From [Leptolyngbya] sp. JSC-1 (GTDB lineage: Bacteria > Cyanobacteriota > Cyanobacteriia > Elainellales > Elainellaceae), in the NCBI GenBank assembly GCA_000733415.1, contig KL662192.1, positions 664,416 to 728,415 of the forward strand: a DNA stretch of 64,000 nucleotides, read 5' to 3'. The position numbers and the translations under genes are program-made. The notes under the pieces were generated by a model. The model did no database searches. It was not told where the DNA came from and worked only from the letters and a program-made list of their open reading frames with translations. Positions 27,073-37,093 of this stretch are shown piece after piece; position 1 is the first letter of the stretch; each line of letters opens with the position of its first letter.

Positions 27073-28272
27073 TTAGCGGATTTTTTGGGGCGGAGTCGCA
27101 ATACCGCGTTTGATCAAAGTAGCTTCCAGCTCTCGGATGAACTGGAAATCCTGATCAGGCAGAACGAATCCAGGATCAACCGCACTGACTGCAGACGGCG
27201 ATTCCAGAAACGTGAAGGCTTGGCGAAACTGATGCGGACCAGCGGCAATGGGTGCGTCAAAATGGCAGGGAATGATTCGCTCAAATTCCCAGCTTGCGAT
27301 TCGGTCGGCCCAGGTCAGGGTTTGCTGAGGAGCCTGCGGAAAGATCAGCGTTTGCAAAATCGGAGCTACAAACAATCGCCCCTCGCCTCGTAGCGCCTCA
27401 AACGATTGTTTCCAGTCCGGCTGCCACACAAACGGATAGAGGCCGAAGTAAGCTTTTTTGGAGCGATCTGGAGCCTTGAATGCCCCTTGAAGGGTGCGAG
27501 GCAGACTGACCGGCTCTAGGGCACTAGGACGAAAATAAAAGGCAAACAGCGAGATCCGCTGCCATCCTTTGCGGCGATTGGCCTCAGTATCTTCTATTGG
27601 CTCAGTCGCACTGTCTCTAGCATGAAACAACAAGGGATACGGATCGAGCTGCACGATCACCGGCGGTTCTTCTGGCACAGACACCACTGCATCGGTGACC
27701 AGCAGGGTGCGTGACCGGCGGTGCAGCATCGCCACTTCGGCAAACGTACCTCGTCCCAAATCGATATCCAGACTGGCATACTCAAACTCATCAGCAAAGG
27801 GGGTCAGAATGCTATATTCCGGCAGCACGCGAGTCCGCTGGGGTGGAAAACCCAACCAACTCAGCGGCAGATTCAGCGGAAAGCTCCACTGATGCGGAGC
27901 CACCCAGACCTGCGCCTGCGGAAACCGTCGCGCAAACGGCCCCACAAAAATCTTGTGCTCCAGACCCGAACTGGTGGGCAGAATAATATGTTTCACCGGA
28001 CCATGCACCGCTGCCAACTCATTGAGCAACCGAATGCACTCCCGAGTGGGAGCCACGGGCGCATAGACAAGCAGCCCCCCTGCCGCCAGCTTGACAACAG
28101 TCATCCGGATCGGCACCACCGTGTAGAGAATGCCCTGCACCTGGTCAAAGGTCCAAATCGTGTCCTTAACCACTTCGGTCCGGAGTGTCCGCCGCTTGTT
28201 GTAAGGATAGAGCGGCAGAGTAAACCAGAACGTCCAGGCTGAGTCCTTAACATCAAGTTTCATCGCGGTCAC
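27073..28272 (-). CDS. DUF4336 domain protein (399 aa)
   Basis: The start is a GTG at 28272 with AGGAG four bases upstream; an ATG three codons later has poorer spacing. The sequence carries the DUF4336 pattern: WFTLPLYPYNKRRTLRTEVV, then VVPIRMTVVKLAAGGLLVYAP, KHIILPTSSGLEHKIF, and HRRSRTLLVTDAVV further on. The family is common in cyanobacteria and plants and looks distantly related to metallo-beta-lactamase folds. Conserved His and Asp residues (GLEHK, VTDAV, IPCHFDAP) would fit a metal site, but no activity is established. There is no signal peptide. It stands alone between two large signalling genes on the same strand. Confidence 0.85.
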   Translation of the reverse strand: MTAMKLDVKDSAWTFWFTLPLYPYNKRRTLRTEVVKDTIWTFDQVQGILYTVVPIRMTVVKLAAGGLLVYAPVAPTRECIRLLNELAAVHGPVKHIILPTSSGLEHKIFVGPFARRFPQAQVWVAPHQWSFPLNLPLSWLGFPPQRTRVLPEYSILTPFADEFEYASLDIDLGRGTFAEVAMLHRRSRTLLVTDAVVSVPEEPPVIVQLDPYPLLFHARDSATEPIEDTEANRRKGWQRISLFAFYFRPSALEPVSLPRTLQGAFKAPDRSKKAYFGLYPFVWQPDWKQSFEALRGEGRLFVAPILQTLIFPQAPQQTLTWADRIASWEFERIIPCHFDAPIAAGPHQFRQAFTFLESPSAVSAVDPGFVLPDQDFQFIRELEATLIKRGIATPPQKIR

Positions 28273-28379
28273 ATCGCTCCTTTAAGCACCACCCGATCCT
28301 TTTCATTTTCGTATACTTGTGGTCGATTTCACAGAGGCTGCAGGGCTGATCTCACCGGGCTGATCTCATAGGGCCGATT

Positions 28380-31300
28380 TCACAGATCCATGACTGGAAG
28401 CTGAATCAAAAATTCGGTTCCCTGCCCTGGGGACGAGATACATTCCAGCTTGCCACCATGCTGCTGCGTCACAATTTGATAGCTAATCGAAAGTCCTAAG
28501 CCCGTTCCTTTACCTTCTGGCTTGGTAGTAAAGAAGGCATCGAAGAGTCGCTGCTGGATTTCTAAAGGAATCCCAGGGCCATCATCGACGATGTGAATCT
28601 CAACTCCATTATCTGTAGCCGCCGTTCGGATCGTGATTGTATTTTGTTTTTGCTTCAGCCCTGCTGTTTTCCGAGTCATATTTTCCTCTTCGATGGCATC
28701 AATAGCGTTCGCGATTAAGTTCATGAACACCTGATTTAGTTGTCCGCTGTAGCATTTAAACGGTGGCAACTCACCGTATTGCTTAACCACTCGAATCGCT
28801 GGACAGTCGGGTTTCACTTTGAGTCGATGGGACAAGATCATCAGCGTTGTGTTGAGGCCCATATGTAGATCCGTCCATTGTTTTTCTTTGCCATCCTGAC
28901 GCGAGTAGTTTCGTAGCGACTGCATTACATCGCGAATCCGATCAATGCCCAGCTTCATAGAGTCAATCATCTGCGGCAGATCTTCGAGCAAGAATTCTAG
29001 CTCGATTTCCTCGGCATGGTTTTGGATCGCCGCTCCTGGTGTGGGATAGTGCTGCTGATAGTGCTGCAAATGCTCTACCAAATCCTGAATGTATTCAGCC
29101 GCGTGGGAGAGGTTCCCGGCAATAAAACCAATCGGGTTATTCACCTCATGGGCCACGCCCGCCACCAGTTGACCCAATTGGGAAATCTTTTCGGTTTGCA
29201 CGAGCTGCGCCTGCGAGTGTTGCAGTTGTTCTAACGAAGCCTGAAGTTGATGAGATCTTTCTTGTTCGCGAGCATACAAACGGGCATTTTCGATCGCGAT
29301 CGCTGCCTGAGCCGTCAGCAGCTTCAGCAATTCCAACCGTTCAGCCGTAAATGCTCCTAGCGTCAGGTTGTTCTCTAGATAAATAATCCCAATGAACTCG
29401 CCCTGGTAGAAAATCGGAGCACACAGAACCGATTGAGGCTGATAGCGTTGCACATAAGGATCGGAGCTAAACATCGCCTCCTGAGCCGCATTGTCCAAAA
29501 CAAGAGGATACTGAGTCCTAGCAACGTAGTTGATCAGCGCTACTGGCACATCTGGACTCGCTTCCAGCGGTGTAGAATTCAGTGCCACAACGGTCTCATT
29601 GCCAGCTATCATCGCCTCAATGCACAACTGATTTTGCTGGCTGAGAATTAGGTAGCCTTTTTGGGCCGCCGCATTTTCTAAAATGATGCTCAAAATTCGG
29701 CATGGCAATTTTTCTAGCAGTAGTTCACTGGCAATCGCTTCTGCCGCCTTCATGGCCGTAGCCAAATCTAAAATCACGGATGAAGTGGAAGTACTGCGGG
29801 TCGGTTGAGTATCCGCCAACAGAACCGGATTTCGATCGGGTAGTACCTCGTAGTTGCGCAGAATCAAATCGGGATAACGGCTCTCTAGCTGCTGGACTTT
29901 GGCAATCGCACCCCATTGCATATAACCATAGTAGGCATCGGTCATGTAGCCTTGAGCAATTGATTTACGATTCTGTGATAAATAAAATTCAGCCGCTCGT
30001 TCACTGGCAATTGCCGCCTCCTGAATATAGCCATTAGCAAGTGCACCTTGAATCGCTTGATCATAACCCATCATTGCCTGATAAACCTGCTTTTCAGACT
30101 GCGCCAGTTCAGCGACGACCAAGTCTAATTTGTGCTGGTAATTCATCGGAGCTGCCTCAGCCCACCGTTGCAGCAAAACGTGATGCTCGATGATCACTTG
30201 CCGGTACTCAGCCTGCTGAGTTGCATCTACTTGATCCAAGCGCGCCAGTAGGATCAGCGCATAGTAAAACGAATGCTCAATCGAAGCCACCAATCCCGCT
30301 CCACTGCTAGCATAGCGGTCTGCCAAGGTGGCATTCTCAACGGCAACGGCATAGTTGTGAAACAGGTAGTTGAGAATTGCGCGGGCTGTGTACACTCCAA
30401 ACAGAGACTGATGGTTTTGTGCGGCTTGCAGCCTGGGCAGCATCACGGTTTCATCAAAGCTTTCGCCAATTAGACGACAGGGGTTCCTACTCTCGCCTTG
30501 AAGGTTTAGCGTCACCTGTCGCCAAAATCGGGCGTAATAAATTTGAAATTCTTGCTTTAGCTTCAGCAGCAAATTGACGTACTGCAATTGAATCGAGTTC
30601 AACTGGTCTAGCGGCTCGCCGCTAAAAAACAGATGGTTGCAGTAATTCATCGCTGCATAGCTGACATATTCAATGTCTCCTGTTTCCAAACCAAGGTGAA
30701 TTGCTTCTACTAGCGGAGCAAACGTTTCACGAATATGCTCTTTTTGGTGTCGAATAAAGCACTCAAAAATTTGTACAATACTGCATTCTAATTCCTTAGC
30801 ATCAAACTGCTCTGCAAGTTTTAGCGCAATCTGACCCGCAACATAGGCTCGCTCTGGTGCATTGATAGTGCTACAAAACCAGCCATAGGCAATGTAGGCA
30901 AAAGGCGCTAAGGCAGAATGACCATACTCAATGCACAGCTGTAGCTGCATTAAAACAATCCAACGAAAGATTTCAGCTTGGGTTTGATAGGCAGTAGTAG
31001 TCACCGTATTCAAAACTCGCAGAGCTGCCAGCTTGACTGGATCAGTCATTAGAGGAATTTGGTCTAGTTCAGCTAGCTGCGGCAATCGAATTGAGAAATG
31101 ATTTTGCTCTAGCTGACTAACAATCGGTACACCCAGCATCGACAGGGCTTCCATGCCGGTATCGATTGCTTTCATCATTTCCAACTGGGCCATATAAAGC
31201 TGTATTTTTAGCTCATAGGCTTTAACCTTATCTAAGTTGGTAATCGAATATTGCTCAATTCCGTTCACTAGCTGTTCCGAGCGAGCATAATCAGTATTGA

Positions 31301-33854
31301 GATAGGCCACTTCAGCGGCTTCAGCATACAACGCCAGCGTTAGCTCATAGTCGCTTTGCCAACTATCTTGAGCTAGCAGCATAATACCTTGTTCCAGGTA
31401 GCTGAAAGCTGGCTCGTAGGCAGCAGCGGACTTGGCTTTTTGACCCGCGATCAGATTCAGTCGGGCCAATTTTGTTTTTTCGGTTTGCTCAACCAGCAGC
31501 TCGGCTCCCTTGTTCAGAGAATTGACAATCTCGAAAATGGCCGCTTCTAGATCGGTGGGGGCAGTATTTTGCAACAGCAGTTGCCCCACCCGTAAATGGG
31601 TAGCTGGCCTGTGCGATTCGGGAATCAGGGAATAGGCCGCCTGCTGCACCCGGTCGTGCAAAAACCGATAGGCGACACTGGTATTATCAAATCCAAAAGC
31701 GGCCAGTTCACTGTCGGCAAACAGCAGCGGAATTTTGTAGGTATTGTCGAAGGGTAAAATGAACCCATTCTCTAGAGCTGGCTGTAGCGTTTTTGCTAGC
31801 GATAACAGATTCATTTCACTCACTGTTGCTAGCCCCTGAATTGTGAAACGGTCGCCGACACAGGCTGCTAATTTGAGGATTGTCTGGGTCGGGGGCGGCA
31901 GTTTCTCGATATTGCTAGCCACCAATTCCACCACACTTTTGTCGGCAATGTCGGTGGTTTGAATTGTTTGCAGATCCCACTGCCAGCGACCTTGAGCAAA
32001 ATCAAACCTGATCAGCTTTTCTTGATAAAGCGTCTTTAAAAGCTGCTTGAGGAAAAAGGGATTGCCTTGGGTTTTAGTAAACAGTAGTTCCGCTAGTGGT
32101 TGATAGGCATTACTTTGAGAACCGCTTTGAAAACCGGCTTGTGAACCATCTTGAGAATCGCCTAAGGTATCTGCTACCAACTGCTGCACATGGTTGAGGG
32201 CTAGGGGGCGAATCACAATCTGGTTGACCACAGCTCCCGCCTGCTGAATTTCGGTCACGGTTTTGATCAACGGATGCACTGAATCCACTTCGTTGTCCCG
32301 GTAGGCTCCAATCAGCAGCAAATGGCGACTATCTGGATGGGTCATCAGCAGTTGGATCAACTTGAGCGAAGCTGAATCTGCCCACTGTAAGTCATCCAAA
32401 AACAGCACCAGCGGGTGATCTGGCTGAGTGAACACCTGAATAAACGTCAGAAACACCCGATTCAGGCGGTTCTGAGCTTCGGTTGCGCCTAGTTCAGGTA
32501 CGGCAGGCTGGGGACCAATAATCAACTCCACTTCGGGAATCACGTCTATGATCACCTGCCCATTCGCTCCTAGAGAGGCTAGCAGCTTTTCTCGCCAACT
32601 CTGCAACCGAGCCGAACTCTCAGTCATGAGCTGCTGGATTAAGGATTGAAACGCTTGAATAAGAGAAGCATAGGGAATATTGCGTTTAAACTGATCGAAC
32701 TTGCCAGAGATAAAATAGCCGCGATTCTGAGTAATCGGTTTATGAATCTCATTGACTAACGAAGATTTACCAATACCAGAATAACCAGTAATCAGCATCA
32801 GTTCAGATTGAGGAAGGGAAGTAGAACTTGCGATTACCTGATTTCTAGAAGACTGATTGGCTTTAGCTGCATGTCCCACAACCCGGTCAAACGCAGCCAG
32901 TAACATGGCCACCTCGGCTTCGCGTCCGTAGAGTTTTTGCGGAATTAGAAATTGCGCCCGGCGGTCACGGGCACCTGGAACGAAACAGGGAAGAGTATGG
33001 CTGGTTTTGAGATGACTAAGGCAACATTCCAGATCGGCTTTAAGTCCGGTAGCACTCTGGTAGCGATCTTCCGCATTCTTCGCCATCAGCTTGCTGACCA
33101 TTTCTGCGATCACCATCGGAATTGCTGGATTCAAAACCTGGATCGGGACCGGCTGCTTGGCAATGTGACAATGCACTAGCTCCAGCGGATCATCCCCACT
33201 GAACGGCAGCTGGCCGGTCAGCATTTCATAGAAAGTGACGCCCAAGGAATAAAAGTCACTGCGGTGATCCACAGAACGATTCATTCGCCCCGTTTGTTCC
33301 GGCGACATATAGGCAAGGGTGCCTTCTAGTTGATCCGGATGCTTCAACTGGGGCACTTCTTTTCTGAGATGGGAAGCAATACTAAAATCAGTAAGTTTGA
33401 CTTGTGCAGTGGCTGGATTAAAGATGATATTGGCCGGTTTGATGTCCTTGTGGATAATCGCATGCTGATGCAATACCTCTAACGCTTGCGCCAATTGCAC
33501 CGCCATCTCAAGCCACTGGATCAGAGCTGGTTGATCCACGGGTTGACCGGGTTGCTCTGCCAGCCAATGATTCAACGAACGCCCACCAAAGTCCTCCAGC
33601 ACCAAAACCATGCGATGCTGATGGATTTCCAAACCGTAGGTTTTGACAATTTCCTCTAAGTCAAGGGACGCAGTAATTTGGTACTCATGCTTGAGGCGCG
33701 TCAACTGAGACAGATTCGGATAGTCTGCTTTCAGCGTCTTTAAAATTACAGGCTGCTGATGGGATTGAGACCAACCCCGATAGAGAATTGTCTCTGCTCC
33801 AACATGAACAACTTCGGTCAGGTGATAACCTGGCAACAAGCAAGTATCCAGCAT
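28380..33854 (-). CDS. Ser/Thr kinase - AAA ATPase - GAF - histidine kinase hybrid (1824 aa)
   Basis: The ATG at 33854 (MLDTCLLPGYHLTEVV) fits the usual start of this family; the frame is also open upstream from a TTG. Order of parts: a Hanks-type kinase (about 1-270, catalytic loop HKDIKPAN near 135, DFS in place of DFG), an AAA/STAND ATPase (Walker A GYSGIGKSS near 358, Walker B LVLFLDDLQWAD), a long helical TPR-like region (about 700-1300), a GAF domain (about 1370-1520), and a histidine kinase with H-box VAHEVNNPIG near 1570 and ATPase boxes NLIANAID, DDGPGIP, GTGLGLS. It is cytoplasmic, with no receiver domain. Known relatives in cyanobacteria act in stress and nitrogen signalling; the signal here is unknown. 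Confidence 0.9.
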   Translation of the reverse strand: MLDTCLLPGYHLTEVVHVGAETILYRGWSQSHQQPVILKTLKADYPNLSQLTRLKHEYQITASLDLEEIVKTYGLEIHQHRMVLVLEDFGGRSLNHWLAEQPGQPVDQPALIQWLEMAVQLAQALEVLHQHAIIHKDIKPANIIFNPATAQVKLTDFSIASHLRKEVPQLKHPDQLEGTLAYMSPEQTGRMNRSVDHRSDFYSLGVTFYEMLTGQLPFSGDDPLELVHCHIAKQPVPIQVLNPAIPMVIAEMVSKLMAKNAEDRYQSATGLKADLECCLSHLKTSHTLPCFVPGARDRRAQFLIPQKLYGREAEVAMLLAAFDRVVGHAAKANQSSRNQVIASSTSLPQSELMLITGYSGIGKSSLVNEIHKPITQNRGYFISGKFDQFKRNIPYASLIQAFQSLIQQLMTESSARLQSWREKLLASLGANGQVIIDVIPEVELIIGPQPAVPELGATEAQNRLNRVFLTFIQVFTQPDHPLVLFLDDLQWADSASLKLIQLLMTHPDSRHLLLIGAYRDNEVDSVHPLIKTVTEIQQAGAVVNQIVIRPLALNHVQQLVADTLGDSQDGSQAGFQSGSQSNAYQPLAELLFTKTQGNPFFLKQLLKTLYQEKLIRFDFAQGRWQWDLQTIQTTDIADKSVVELVASNIEKLPPPTQTILKLAACVGDRFTIQGLATVSEMNLLSLAKTLQPALENGFILPFDNTYKIPLLFADSELAAFGFDNTSVAYRFLHDRVQQAAYSLIPESHRPATHLRVGQLLLQNTAPTDLEAAIFEIVNSLNKGAELLVEQTEKTKLARLNLIAGQKAKSAAAYEPAFSYLEQGIMLLAQDSWQSDYELTLALYAEAAEVAYLNTDYARSEQLVNGIEQYSITNLDKVKAYELKIQLYMAQLEMMKAIDTGMEALSMLGVPIVSQLEQNHFSIRLPQLAELDQIPLMTDPVKLAALRVLNTVTTTAYQTQAEIFRWIVLMQLQLCIEYGHSALAPFAYIAYGWFCSTINAPERAYVAGQIALKLAEQFDAKELECSIVQIFECFIRHQKEHIRETFAPLVEAIHLGLETGDIEYVSYAAMNYCNHLFFSGEPLDQLNSIQLQYVNLLLKLKQEFQIYYARFWRQVTLNLQGESRNPCRLIGESFDETVMLPRLQAAQNHQSLFGVYTARAILNYLFHNYAVAVENATLADRYASSGAGLVASIEHSFYYALILLARLDQVDATQQAEYRQVIIEHHVLLQRWAEAAPMNYQHKLDLVVAELAQSEKQVYQAMMGYDQAIQGALANGYIQEAAIASERAAEFYLSQNRKSIAQGYMTDAYYGYMQWGAIAKVQQLESRYPDLILRNYEVLPDRNPVLLADTQPTRSTSTSSVILDLATAMKAAEAIASELLLEKLPCRILSIILENAAAQKGYLILSQQNQLCIEAMIAGNETVVALNSTPLEASPDVPVALINYVARTQYPLVLDNAAQEAMFSSDPYVQRYQPQSVLCAPIFYQGEFIGIIYLENNLTLGAFTAERLELLKLLTAQAAIAIENARLYAREQERSHQLQASLEQLQHSQAQLVQTEKISQLGQLVAGVAHEVNNPIGFIAGNLSHAAEYIQDLVEHLQHYQQHYPTPGAAIQNHAEEIELEFLLEDLPQMIDSMKLGIDRIRDVMQSLRNYSRQDGKEKQWTDLHMGLNTTLMILSHRLKVKPDCPAIRVVKQYGELPPFKCYSGQLNQVFMNLIANAIDAIEEENMTRKTAGLKQKQNTITIRTAATDNGVEIHIVDDGPGIPLEIQQRLFDAFFTTKPEGKGTGLGLSISYQIVTQQHGGKLECISSPGQGTEFLIQLPVMDL

Positions 33855-34088
33855 GCAACTCTTCCCCAAATTCCCTTCCCTATAGCATGCCCAAGCTAGG
33901 GCAGAGCCTCGCAAGTTTAACGCCTTGTCGCCAGGTTAATCAAGTCCAACCAGAGGAATAAGTTTGCTTATCTTGCCGATCCACAAAGAATTGTTGGATT
34001 AAAGCTGATGTTGTCTAGCCATAATTCAGTCTTCCCAGTATTCAACGCCCATTCAACGCCTATCCAACGCCTGGTACCCCCAATACCT

Positions 34089-34658
34089 TCACTTAGCGAC
34101 TGAGCTGGGAGTCTGGGAAATCTGCTGACGCATCTTGAGCGGCTGAGCAGGATTTCCAGCATAGATCGTCATTGGTTCTAGTGAACGACCGGTCACACTA
34201 CCCAAAGATAGGATTGCGCCGCGTCCAATCGTGACTCCTGGGCCAACAACTGAGCGGGCAGCCAGCCAGCTTCCCTGCTGAATGTGTATAGCCGCAGTCC
34301 TTAATGCAAAACTTGGATGGTTCCAATCATGGTTGCCTGTACACAAGTAAACGTCTTGCGATATACAGACATGGCTCTCAATTGTAATTTCCGCTAGGTT
34401 ATCCAACCAGGCATTTTCCCCAATCCAAACGTAATCGCCAATGGTCAATCGCCAGGGGAACTTCACCCGCACCCCTGGTTTAATCCGCACGCCCCGACCA
34501 ATCTGGGCACCAAATCGTCGCAACAGCCAAACTTTGAAACCAGAAAATGGTAGGTAATAACTTTGTACCAGCGGCGACCCGACAAAATACCACAGCATCT
34601 GCTTCCAATAGGGTGCACCAGGTGTATAGGAACCAAGAGAATACTGATCTAGCCGCAT
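34089..34658 (-). CDS. WcaF-like hexapeptide acetyltransferase (189 aa)
   Basis: The protein has left-handed beta-helix hexapeptide repeats (IGRGVRIKPGVRVKFP, IGDYVWIGENAWL, VGPGVTIGRGAIL) and the CTGNHDWNHPSF segment typical of WcaF-type colanic acid acetyltransferases. The closing YAGNPAQPLK is the usual end of the fold. It should transfer an acetyl group from acetyl-CoA to a sugar of an exopolysaccharide intermediate in the cytoplasm. The ATG at 34658 has AGGAGG about eleven bases upstream. It lies at the edge of the polysaccharide region, transcribed opposite to the glycosyltransferase run. Confidence 0.87.
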   Translation of the reverse strand: MRLDQYSLGSYTPGAPYWKQMLWYFVGSPLVQSYYLPFSGFKVWLLRRFGAQIGRGVRIKPGVRVKFPWRLTIGDYVWIGENAWLDNLAEITIESHVCISQDVYLCTGNHDWNHPSFALRTAAIHIQQGSWLAARSVVGPGVTIGRGAILSLGSVTGRSLEPMTIYAGNPAQPLKMRQQISQTPSSVAK

Positions 34659-34777
34659 AAATCATCTGCCTCCTTTTTTCTTTACGCGGCAGTAGAATCA
34701 AATCCGGAGAGCTAACTAGCTTGGCGAACTAGATATGGCTATTGCTGTTATTATTTTCTATGCAATCTGGCTTTTAC

Positions 34778-35482
34778 TTATTTGGTAGATAAAACTTTGT
34801 TAGATATAACTTCATTAGATACAACGAAGAGGAAAGTCGTTATTGTACTCATAACAATCATTTCTCCACCATCTTCTAAAATCCCAAACATATGCTTTAG
34901 CGTCTTGGGTGACATAATATGTAGCATGTCAACTACAATTCCGAATGCTGCAAGTGCAGACAGTAGAATGATCAAGATTCTGGAAACCCTTCTAAACGTA
35001 CTATCTCCCAGACGATAGGCAACACCAACACAAGTGAAGAAGAATAGACCCACTAAAGCAGACACTAGGATCTCCCCAAAATCCCGTGCTCGTAATCTGA
35101 ACATAGGGACAAAATTTAGCAATCTACTCAGATATAGTCCCAGTGTTTCATGGATTTCAGCATAATCATCGATTAGAAGATAGAGAAAGAAGCAGATCCA
35201 GCTTAGATAAAGCAGTGAACGTTTTCTGATAGCAACAAACCCTAGCAGAAGAATGCACCAGTACTCTTTCATATACTGAAAAAATTCGGCATATCCTCTA
35301 TCCATCTCAATCAAATAAGGATTTTTGTAGAGATTAGGATAAGAATCGCTCCAACCACCCATTAAGGCAACGATGTGTAATGCAAAAAAGCAAATATCTG
35401 TCGATAGAAATAGAAAAAATAATTTAGCAGACTGATTGCTGATACTGCTTCTGCATAGCCAGCTATCTTTGCCAATTTTCAC
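34778..35482 (-). CDS. Hypothetical multi-pass membrane protein (234 aa)
   Basis: The GTG at 35482 is chosen because GGAGA lies seven bases upstream; a TTG at 35530 would add 16 residues without a ribosome site. About five or six hydrophobic helices are visible (LFFLFLSTDICFFALHIVAL; WCILLLGFVAI; LLYLSWICFFLYLLI; ILVSALVGLFFFTCVGVAY; ILIILLSALAAFGIVVDML; and one near the end). An acidic motif, IDDYAEIHE, lies between helices. I do not recognise the family. AT-rich composition and proximity to polysaccharide genes suggest an accessory role, but that is inference. Confidence 0.65.
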   Translation of the reverse strand: MKIGKDSWLCRSSISNQSAKLFFLFLSTDICFFALHIVALMGGWSDSYPNLYKNPYLIEMDRGYAEFFQYMKEYWCILLLGFVAIRKRSLLYLSWICFFLYLLIDDYAEIHETLGLYLSRLLNFVPMFRLRARDFGEILVSALVGLFFFTCVGVAYRLGDSTFRRVSRILIILLSALAAFGIVVDMLHIMSPKTLKHMFGILEDGGEMIVMSTITTFLFVVSNEVISNKVLSTK

Positions 35483-36052
35483 TGCGAAATCTCCATCTAT
35501 GTGAGGACTTGTTGTAAGGTAAAACTGCAAAGACTAGGAAAGGTAAAGCTAAGCTCTACCTACAACACGTACCTTGTCATGTCGCGCTGTTACGTCTGCA
35601 ACCGTGCTACTTCCTAACCCGGTCATATTTGAGTTGCACTCAAATTTTTGAGTATAACAATATGCTTTTTGAGTAGCTTAGTACCGGAAATATCCATACA
35701 GCTTCACCAAAATTTAACCTAAAGTTAATACAGGAGCTTTGTTACCTAGCAACTGTCAACAGACAAGTTTTGCGTAATAGTGAAAATATAATCTAGGTTA
35801 ATAAGAGGTTAATAGGAAAACGATGAGAGATCTCTCATCTAAGTAGGTGGGCGCAATTATTGAGAAGACGCATTTCGACTCCGCTCAATACGCAACTTTT
35901 CAGGAAACAGAGGGTTGAGCGGAGTCGTTGGCATAGCCTGCCCGTAGGGCATAACCCGGCATTGTGGAGCGAAGATTAATTTAGCCTAGCTACTTATCTG
36001 CTAATGCAGCCATGCTTTGATTCAAAAACATTGGAATGTACCGCTACTAACA
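35483..36052. other. Intergenic region with palindrome and inverted repeat
   Basis: This 570-bp stretch has no convincing gene. It contains a perfect 18-bp palindrome at 35822-35839 (GATGAGAGATCTCTCATC). It also has a 13-bp perfect inverted repeat, CGACTCCGCTCAA at 35876-35888 paired with TTGAGCGGAGTCG at 35915-35927, typical of dispersed cyanobacterial repeats. A further short repeat, TGCCCGTAGGGCA, lies near 35940. Confidence 0.7.
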
Positions 36053-36094
36053 TAAAAAAGCCCAAAGTTTGATCAGAACTATCAAACCTTGGGC
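36053..36094 (-). terminator. Rho-independent terminator of the PTPA-CTERM gene
   Basis: On the minus strand a 14-bp stem (GCCCAAGGTTTGAT and ATCAAACTTTGGGC, one mismatch) with a 7-base loop is followed directly by six T residues. It lies 80 bp past the stop at 36173. Confidence 0.85.
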
Positions 36095-36172
36095 AATTAA
36101 GAAATCGGTTTTAGTGAATTTATCCTGTGGAGTTAGAAAGCATCTAACTGCGAATAAAAAAAGACTGCTTTC

Positions 36173-36775
36173 TTAGACTTCTTGAGTCACTCCCGCAGCT
36201 TGTTTCTTCTTCCGCATCGCAGCAAGTCCCATGCCAATTAGGCTAGGAAGCAGAGCTGGTGTGGGGATCGGGGTAGATTGGCCTCTGTAGTAGACACTGA
36301 TATGGGATACATCTTGGGTTTTAGAATTACCAGGCAAATCAAACGGAGGATCTGTAAATGGAGTTGACCAATTTCCAATGTTTCCTCCCAATAAGTAACC
36401 AACCAAAGGGTTCTGCCCACTCTTGAAAATTAGCATGACTTCTGAAGCTGTAGAGGGAATTATACTACTGAGGTCGAACGTCCCAGATGCACCATCAGCA
36501 GAACTGAAGTAAGTAGGTACAGAACCACTCTCATCACTTTTTAGCAGGCGTGTCCAATCTGTAAAGTTGAAGAAACCACCCTCATCGTTTACTACACCAG
36601 CAGGGTTATCCTGGTCATAGGTAGTACTGTACTCACATCCGATTGCAGAACTCACCTTATTTTCAATACTAGACGGGCAAGAAAGGATAGCTGCTTTAGC
36701 AGAATTAATCTGCCCCAGGGAACCAACCGTCATTGCGCCCATAGCTAGAGCGCCCATCAAAACTTGTTTTTTCAT
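36173..36775 (-). CDS. Secreted protein with PTPA-type C-terminal sorting signal (200 aa)
   Basis: The ATG at 36775 (MKKQVLMGALAMGAMTVGS) has AGGA seven bases upstream; the open frame further 5' lacks a better start. A signal peptide covers about 1-28 (cleavage near SAKA-AIL). The mature part (about 30-165) has three cysteines and many Ser, Asp and aromatic residues. The last 30 residues begin PTPALLPSLIGMGLAA and end in a basic RKKK cluster, the layout of the cyanobacterial PTPA variant of PEP-CTERM signals processed by exosortase-like enzymes. Known biology links such proteins with exopolysaccharide loci, which fits the location here. The cargo role is unknown. Confidence 0.85.
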   Translation of the reverse strand: MKKQVLMGALAMGAMTVGSLGQINSAKAAILSCPSSIENKVSSAIGCEYSTTYDQDNPAGVVNDEGGFFNFTDWTRLLKSDESGSVPTYFSSADGASGTFDLSSIIPSTASEVMLIFKSGQNPLVGYLLGGNIGNWSTPFTDPPFDLPGNSKTQDVSHISVYYRGQSTPIPTPALLPSLIGMGLAAMRKKKQAAGVTQEV

Positions 36776-37093
36776 TGTTTTTCCTGAACAAGAATGAAAT
36801 GAATGAATGCATCCACTGACTGCTGAGACGTTCGTACTCAAACTTATTGCTTTCGATCGTATCTAGCAAAATGGAAATCAACAGGGCGATTCACAGAGTC
36901 CCAGCAATTAGAAAGTCAATGCCCTGGGTAATGCACCTTGTTCAGTAGCCTGTATACTAACACACTCTTTCTATGAGATGTGATATTCATCACTCATCTT
37001 TTGTATGATTTTACACAGCTAAGTTTGTTTTGAAGTTTCACGTCTAGTTAAGACCGTCAGGATAGCATCGAATCTATTCAAACGTACATAATC

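Noticed and set aside
33855..33914. TTG start of the kinase hybrid at 33914
   Set aside because: The kinase domain starts right after MLDTCLLPGYHL, and family members begin there.
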